Made by a program: the position numbers and the translations under genes
Assembly: GCA_052174535.1 (NCBI GenBank)
Contig: JBQMRQ010000043.1
Coordinates: 1-23,778, forward strand
Length of the DNA stretch: 23,778 nt
Source of the DNA: Arsenophonus sp052174535
Lineage (GTDB): Bacteria > Pseudomonadota > Gammaproteobacteria > Enterobacterales > Enterobacteriaceae
Reading direction: 5' to 3'
The notes under the pieces: model-generated
What the model saw: the letters and a program-made list of their open reading frames with translations, nothing else
What the model was told of the DNA's origin: nothing
The model's database searches: none
Shown here: one piece after another, positions 18,240-23,778 of the stretch
How the letters are laid out: each line of letters opens with the position of its first letter
Position numbering within the stretch: position 1 is the first letter of the stretch

Positions 18240-19412
18240 TTAATTTGAGTATCTCTAAATTTATTAGACGATATTTTTAATTAATTCAATCAAATAATTA
18301 AATAGGAGGTTCTACATCTTTAGGTGCAGGAGACTCGCTTCGGAATATCATTGACATCCAAATACAGGTTTATCGGTACGATTGTATGCTTTGAAATTAC
18401 CATCAAATAGTGATTTATGGATTACTCGCAATTTATCAGATAATGATCCATTATCAATGGTAAAACTGTGATTTTGTGTAGTAATCATGACCTGGTTGTT
18501 AACTAAATCTTTTATTTGATGGTTATCACTATGGGTCAAAATTTTATTTAACGGTATCGGGGAACCCCACACTGGGTTGTGCTAGTAATTGATGATCTAA
18601 ACAAATACCAAAATAGGTATTTTGTTGTTAAAAATATTTAATTGTTTTGATTACATAATCACAAGCTGCTGAATCTCGTTAGGACCATTATAAATAAAGA
18701 TGCCATTAGGTGGCTTTAATACTTTATCAGTCGGTGTTGTTGCTAGCGCACAATCGTTAAATAACAACCGTGATTAACGAGTAAACGTAAAATATTTCGT
18801 TTAATACTAAAATCATAACCAACTATACGATAAGATAATTGTTTAGGAGTTTTTGATAGCTGATAATCCATCTCATTAAGATACTAATTCTCTTGCTTCT
18901 AAGTATAAATGTCTTTAGTACAACTTCTTTAGCTAAATTCAGTTCTTTTGGTTCCATTAAATGACTTGATTTTTTAATATAAAATTACATCTAAATTTTC
19001 ATTAGTAAACAATACAACCATTCTACGCTCTTTTTCCCTTAATAGATAGCCACGTAAACTTACGCGTATTAATATTAGCAATGGCGATTATTTTATAGCA
19101 TCTTAAATAATTAAGATAAACTTTCTTTTCCACGAAAGTTACTATAAGTTAATGGTAAATCACGTATAACAACTTCCCTTGAGCCTAAATAACAGAAGAT
19201 TCTTTATCATCTGGGTTAATTTCTGTCTTTTCAATATGTGGACAAGTGAGTATAACAATTTAGCGAAAGTAGGAAGGATATAGCGAGCATTTATTGATAA
19301 TCAGTTATTGATGTGTTAAAGTAACTTCTCCTACAGCAATTCTTTTAGCTACATAGAAATGACCATAAAACTGAGTTCCGTTTTTCAGAACCAATATAGT
19401 TAACTTAATAAA
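18240..19412 (-). pseudogene. carA: Decayed carbamoyl-phosphate synthase small subunit
   Basis: CarA is the glutaminase subunit that feeds ammonia to CarB. The N-terminus reads IKLTILVL and then NGTQFYGHF at about 19409-19360, behind a good ribosome binding site (GGAAGGG, 19423-19417). However, no ATG, GTG or TTG stands where the start belongs: ATT or TTT is found. Later blocks are VIRDLPLTYSNFRGKESLS near 19170, VLKPPNGIFIYNGP near 18700, and GICLDHQLLA near 18600, which still contains the catalytic Cys. The segment 18572-18348 is open for 74 codons (VMITTQNHSFTIDNGSLSDK, then LRVIHKSLFDG). The end reads SEASPAPKDVEPP near 18320 after a frame change. Length is about 1.17 kb against about 1.15 kb for the E. 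coli gene. It lies directly upstream of carB in the usual operon order. Confidence 0.93.
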
Positions 19413-21576
19413 AATACCCTTCCAAGAGAATAAATTACGTATTTAGCATATTTATTTATACTTAAAGTTAATAAACTTGTGTCAAAATGGACTTTAATAA
19501 AATTTTAGTAAATCGTGTTATTTTAATAATAAAATACTGATTGTATATCAAAATGTAGTTTTTATTATTTTTAGTTAATTTATGATAAAAATCATATAAT
19601 TAAAATTAGTAAAATCGTAAATTATCTTAGTAAGTTAATCGATTGTATCATAGGATAACTGTAAATTATGATTTAAATAAATTTCATTATTATAATTAAG
19701 TGTGCAAAAACATATTAAATCAATAAGAGTTTTCATCTTAAACGATAGAAACAACAAATTTTAACTAAAAACTAATAACTCTATAAATAAAGCTCAAATT
19801 TAAAATTAATTATTATTTTATTAAATGATAATTTAAATAAAAACTAAATATTTTTTATATTTAAAGTAGCTTTTTATAGATAAAAAGCACTATTCCTTTT
19901 TTTAATCCCAAAGAGAATTTTAAAGAACTTTTTTAAAACTTGATTCAACTTGATGCTTTATACGTTTATCTCTACTCTTTCAGCAAAATAATCAAAAATT
20001 TCTGTATAGTTATCAACAATATCACCATTTATAATGGTTAAAAATTAATGCTGTTATTTTTTACAATAAAACCTTGGGGTGAGGGAAGGGGGACTCAATA
20101 CTCTTCACAATTTTTTAAATCACAGCTCATTGACTTGGTAATAACAGGAATTATGCTAATTTTATGTATGTAGTTTTTAGTTTAGGAGACAGTGCCGCTA
20201 TTCCAGCTGATTGATTTCATAAATGATTTTAATAATAGAAAGATGAGATGCCATAAAAGTCTACTCTACAGATATCCAAGAAACCTAATATTATTTCTGA
20301 TCCCTTGCATGAACTCATCCGTAATTGGTATGTCAGGATCTGATAGCACTGTTGTTGAGGCGTAGCTCGAATCTATATTGCAACAGTATACTTAAAACCT
20401 CCTTTCTCAAGGAGAATATTATGCTACGTCATCCGTAATGCTTTTTACTACAGTGAACTATATACTGAATGATATTGGCATTTTAAGATTAAAGTACTTA
20501 AAATTAAAAGTGAATCGTAACGGAAATAAAATATGCTTCAAGAGCTCTATCTGCACCTTATCTAAAGCGTGCAAAATGGCGAAGAGTTAGTAACAGACCT
20601 GTACCTACGAATTATTTCTACTGATAATTTCATGAAAGGCTATGAGCCGCTTCTAAGTGAAAGCACATAATATCTTGATAAGTGCTATTAGCAGACTGAT
20701 ACAGCAATGACTTGAAGAACATAGAAAAATTGTGTCTGCATGATTTAAGAGAGATACGCATTACGTTTGTTTCTTACCTGAATGCATATGTTTGCCTGTC
20801 AGGCAAGATGATCGCCTTTATCTGCTGATTTAAAGGCGGGGCTCCTCTTCTCACATAAATATAAGGATCTTATTGCACTAAAAAATAGTTATTGATAACT
20901 AGAAGTGAACTGGCTAAACTTATCAATAGCTTATAAGCGCGCGTGACTTAACTGTATTTTCAGGTTTGCTACTAAAGCTGGTGTTTTTGGTTTTGAATGC
21001 AATGGTAAATATATTCCTAGACACGCAGAATTAACGGTGTTGAGTATGCAAAATAACTAATGCACTTGTGGTTTCACTCCCCTAAAGGTATGGTTAATTA
21101 AAAATTAAAACAGCTTGTCGGAGGCTTGGGTAGTAGAGAGCTGTAATGCCGTTAATAAATTCTTTGATGTTTTATTGCTAAAGTTCTCAGCATATCACCC
21201 AGTGATAAAGAAACTGGAAAAAAATTTAAAAGAATGGCTGTCATTTTACAGCTTTCAGTCAGCACACTAGTTGGCGTCAATAAGAATGAGGAATCTAATT
21301 TTGAATATCGGTTTTTCAACATGATAGCCCATGAATCCAGCAGGTGTAGCCACTATAATTCAAAATAACCCTTTAAATAACATTTAAACTGGTTCCCGTC
21401 TTCTTAGAAGAGCTCTAACCGGCTAAAGGGATATGATTCTCCTGACCATGCTGGTAAAGAACATTCAATTTAAAGATAAAAATAAATTTCTGAAGAATTA
21501 GTATGAAAATGGCTTGACTGACATATATCAGATTTATTAATAGTTAGAGACTCTTTCTTCGCTTCCTAACAGCATA
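19413..21576. other. Unassigned region upstream of carA, with a G+C-richer decayed island
   Basis: About 2.2 kb without an intact gene. The first part, 19440-19900, is extremely AT-rich (6 G+C in the 60 bases 19561-19620). From about 20200 the composition changes (24 G+C in the 60 bases 20521-20580) and stays higher to about 21480, which suggests a more recently lost or acquired segment. Open pieces include 20533-20670 on the plus strand (46 codons, one internal stop, with LRIISTDNFMKGYEPLL). A second covers 20770-20835 (CICLPVRQDDRLYLLI), and a minus-strand piece near 20280-20400 reads SDPDIPITDEFMQGIRNN. I could not assign any of these to a family, and the coding strand is not certain. Confidence 0.5.
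20399..20423 (+). promoter_or_regulatory. Shine-Dalgarno sequence inside a small hairpin before a short frame
   Basis: AAGGAG (20409-20414) lies 6 nt before ATG 20421 and pairs perfectly with CTCCTT (20399-20404) around the loop TCTC. The frame that follows has only five codons before TAA, so the start either belonged to a gene that has since decayed or encodes a leader. Chance cannot be excluded. Confidence 0.3.
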
Positions 21577-22480
21577 AAGCTGCATCTCATTAGTTTGCCT
21601 TAGGGTTACATATTGAATGATATCAATTCATCTGTTGAATCAACTTATTCCACTTTATCCTGCCCATATTATCATAATGAACATGTTATTGGCTGAGATA
21701 TTTATTTAGGATTACAGCAATTTTATTATAAAATACCTGATTGCAGAAAACATTTAATAATCTTACTGAAAGTCCTCTTCCTCTATCAAGATTAGATTAT
21801 AAGGATAGATGATTTAGTTATCTGCGATGTATGTTGAATAACTTAACCTTACAAGAATCAATAAAACAAATAGGTATTAATTTAAAAGCAGCGCTTAGGA
21901 TATGACATCACTGCTTTTCTTTCTTTAACGGGAACAACCAACATAAGTTCTATAAATGGTATTATTGAGGTTGATGAAACATTTTTTGATAAACCTTTTA
22001 AAGTAAAACATTATATCCCACATAGATAAAGATATAAACGTGGAAGAGTGGGAGATGAAAGAAAAGATCAAATCTCGGTCTTATTAATCCTCCGAGATCG
22101 AGAGGTCTATGAGAGATAAAATTCTTTAAGAGTTTAATGTGGGGTGTATTAGTTGTTTTCTTGATCTAATTATTGATAAAGAGTTCATTCTTAGTTCGAC
22201 TGTGGCTAAGGATACGAAATCTTTGCCGATTATAGCATGAAATTAGTTACCATCACCGAATAAGGTGAGATAAGTAGAGATTTATTGGTAAGAAATTCTA
22301 GATTTAAATGTGAACAGGTTATATCAGCTGATTAAAAGATAGCTAAGTAGCTTACATGGTCTAAAGTCTTTATTTACTAAATTATCTGGCCTGCAGAAGA
22401 TTGCTAGATCTGTAAAAATTAAAATACAGACATAGATACAAATTGTTTTACGAGAAAAGCATTAATCTTTGTCGACATAG
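21577..22480 (+). mobile_element. Decayed IS1595-type transposase, copy B
   Basis: This is the better preserved of two colinear copies (the other is at 13381-14285). From ATG 21617 the remnant reads through a degenerate zinc-ribbon region (HNEHVIG, then DCRKHLI) and the helix-turn-helix-like LTLQESIKQIGINLKAALR near 21850. Next is the DDE-domain start INGIIEVDETFFDKPFKVKH near 21960-22010, then KRGRVGDERKDQISVLLILR. The second acid region appears as GYEIFADYSMKLVTIT near 22215. The end reads NVNRLYQLIKR near 22315 and NYLACRR near 22385, like the family's KYLxNYLGWxR ending. A stop after the KH segment and several frame changes inactivate it. The family assignment rests on these motifs from memory; boundaries are approximate and no terminal repeats were identified. 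Confidence 0.78.
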
Positions 22481-22619
22481 TCGATGATCAACATCATCTA
22501 ATTTTATAATTTAGCAGCGGTAAATTTGAAGATGCCATAGTCCCTTAGTTAAAATAGATGTAGGCTCTTTGGTTTGCTTGAAGAGCAGCTATAATTTTAG
22601 ATTTTGTAGTTTAACCTCC

Positions 22620-22638
22620 TAACGAGAGAGTCTCGTTA
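22620..22638. terminator. Perfect 8-bp hairpin between copy B and pncB
   Basis: TAACGAGA (22620-22627) and TCTCGTTA (22631-22638) pair perfectly around the trinucleotide GAG. On the plus strand it is followed by an AT-rich run without a clear T tract. It may be an old terminator or an element end. Confidence 0.3.
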
Positions 22639-22714
22639 TCATAATATTTTATGCTCTCAACTATATATCTCAGTAGGCATATTGCCATAAATAGGTTGTA
22701 CAACGGAGGGTTTA

Positions 22715-22720
22715 TATAAT
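22715..22720 (+). promoter_or_regulatory. Candidate -10 box for pncB
   Basis: An exact TATAAT lies about 130 bp before the pncB start. No good -35 box is found 16-18 nt upstream (TTGTAC is only 13 nt away), and such hexamers arise often by chance in AT-rich DNA. Confidence 0.2.
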
Positions 22721-22848
22721 GATTGGGATTAAATAATTAGGCCAGAAATATAATGGAACGCCTTCACTCTTACTAGCATGAACAGGTATACTTTGCATAC
22801 TTACCTTTAAGTTGAAAATAATGCTTCCACGAGGATAGCAAACGCATT

Positions 22849-23778
22849 ATGAATTTAGATGCAGCACCTATCATTACATCACTGCTAGATACTGATGCTT
22901 ATAAACTACATATGCAACAAGCCGTCTTTCATCAGTATAACCAAGTATCAGTTGTAGCAGAATTTCGTTGCCGTAGTGATGAACGACTTGGTAACTATGC
23001 TCAAGCTGTACGACAACAAATAGATCTAATGGCACATATTGTATTAACACCAATTGAATATCGCTATCTGCGTGGTTTACTTTTTTTTAAAGCTGATTAT
23101 CTCGATTGGTTAAAGAATTTTCGCTTTAATCCTACACAGGTTAACGTTTATACTACGCAAGAAAATCAGTTAGCATTAAGAATTAGTGGTCCATGGCGTG
23201 AAGTCATTCTTTGGGAAGTACCTCTGTTAGCTTTGATTAGTAAACTAGTTCACAGTAATCGCTCTCCCAATGTAACAACTGAAGATGCTATTCAACAGTT
23301 ACATAAATTGATTAATTATTTTTACCAAGATGCAAAAAGGCTAAATATTGATTTAGCAAACTTTAAATTAATTGATTTTGGCACTCGCCGACGTTTTTCT
23401 CATGCAGTTCAACACGCTATTATCAATGAGCTCAAATACCATTTCCCTTATTTTACTGGCACAAGTAATTATAAGTTAGCGCAACAATTACAGATTAAAC
23501 CTGTTGGTACTCAAGCTCATGAGTGGTTTCAAGCCCATCAACAAATTACTGTTGATCTTGGTAATAGTCAACGCGTTGCGCTGCAAAGTTGGCTAGATGA
23601 ATATCCTGATCAATTAGGTATCGCACTAACGGACTGTATTACGATGGATGCTTTCCTGCGTGACTTTGATATCACCTTTGCTAATCGTTACCAAGGATTA
23701 AGACATGACTCAGGAGATCCGTTAGAATGGGGTGAAAAAGCTATTAGTCATTATAAAAAACTAGCTATCGATCCTATG
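22849..23778 (+). CDS. pncB: Nicotinate phosphoribosyltransferase, 3'-truncated by window edge
   Basis: PncB joins nicotinate with PRPP, at the cost of ATP, to make nicotinate mononucleotide in the NAD salvage (Preiss-Handler) pathway. The frame is open for 310 codons from ATG 22849 to the last base, against about 400 in E. coli. It starts MNLDAAPIITSLLDTDAYKL and continues HMQQAVFHQY, then AEFRCRSDE, SGPWREVILWEVPLLALIS and FGTRRRFSHAVQ. GTQAHEWFQAHQ contains His224, the equivalent of the phosphorylated catalytic His (about 219) in the enteric enzyme. Later come YPDQLGIALTDCITMDAFL and RYQGLRHDSGDPLEWGEKA. There are no stops or frameshifts in the visible part, in sharp contrast with the 10 kb before it. 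Retention implies NAD made from imported nicotinate. Confidence 0.97.
   Translation, partial: MNLDAAPIITSLLDTDAYKLHMQQAVFHQYNQVSVVAEFRCRSDERLGNYAQAVRQQIDLMAHIVLTPIEYRYLRGLLFFKADYLDWLKNFRFNPTQVNVYTTQENQLALRISGPWREVILWEVPLLALISKLVHSNRSPNVTTEDAIQQLHKLINYFYQDAKRLNIDLANFKLIDFGTRRRFSHAVQHAIINELKYHFPYFTGTSNYKLAQQLQIKPVGTQAHEWFQAHQQITVDLGNSQRVALQSWLDEYPDQLGIALTDCITMDAFLRDFDITFANRYQGLRHDSGDPLEWGEKAISHYKKLAIDPM

Larger units (their letters stand above)
22481..22848 (+). other. Spacer upstream of pncB
   Basis: About 370 bp without a recognisable gene. It contains a short perfect hairpin and a TATAAT box, described separately. A GAGGAT stands 12 nt before the pncB start, so the ribosome binding site is rather far away. 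No remains of asnS, the E. coli upstream neighbour, were seen. Confidence 0.5.

Noticed and set aside
22719..22736. Possible leader peptide MIGIK preceded by GGAGGG upstream of pncB
   Set aside because: The frame is only five codons with no attenuator structure, and it overlaps the candidate -10 box; it is most likely chance.
12722..22848. CRISPR array, or intact phage or secretion system
   Set aside because: No regularly spaced direct repeats are present and no intact ORF with such motifs was found.

Overview
The window looks like a piece of a shrinking, AT-rich genome of an Enterobacterales-type insect endosymbiont. The proteins read closest, from memory, to Escherichia/Proteus-type orthologues, and the general picture (low G+C, long pseudogene tracts, lost accessory genes) would fit an Arsenophonus-like symbiont. 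The genus is an inference and no database was searched.

Positions 1-12721 keep the ancestral gene order of the E. coli queA-to-ispA region, read in reverse complement. On the + strand are ispA (its 5' end lies outside the window) and dxs. On the - strand, from right to left, are queA, tgt, yajC, secD, secF, a decayed nrdR, ribD, ribH, nusB, thiL and a frameshifted pgpA. yajO and the genes that separate secF from nrdR in E. coli are missing. Working functions here are isoprenoid precursor and polyprenyl synthesis, the Sec-translocon accessory complex SecDF-YajC, queuosine modification of tRNA, two riboflavin enzymes, transcription antitermination, and thiamine phosphate kinase.

Positions 12722-22848 (about 10.1 kb) hold no intact gene. 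I could read through the decay in several places: acpH (+), divergent from queA as in E. coli; an IS1595-type transposase remnant (+); carB and carA (both -, in operon order); and a second, colinear remnant of the same transposase (+). Two stretches stay unassigned: about 1 kb downstream of carB, and about 2.1 kb upstream of carA. The second contains an island at roughly 20.2-21.5 kb whose G+C is visibly higher than its surroundings.

Positions 22849-23778 are the first 310 codons of an apparently intact pncB (nicotinate phosphoribosyltransferase), which runs off the end. The E. coli counterparts of queA/acpH, carAB and pncB lie at three distant loci. A transposase remnant sits at or near each side of the carAB segment, which suggests IS-associated rearrangement. 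Retention of riboflavin, thiamine-diphosphate and NAD-salvage genes beside dead carAB, nrdR and acpH fits a host-dependent, vitamin-related lifestyle (inference).
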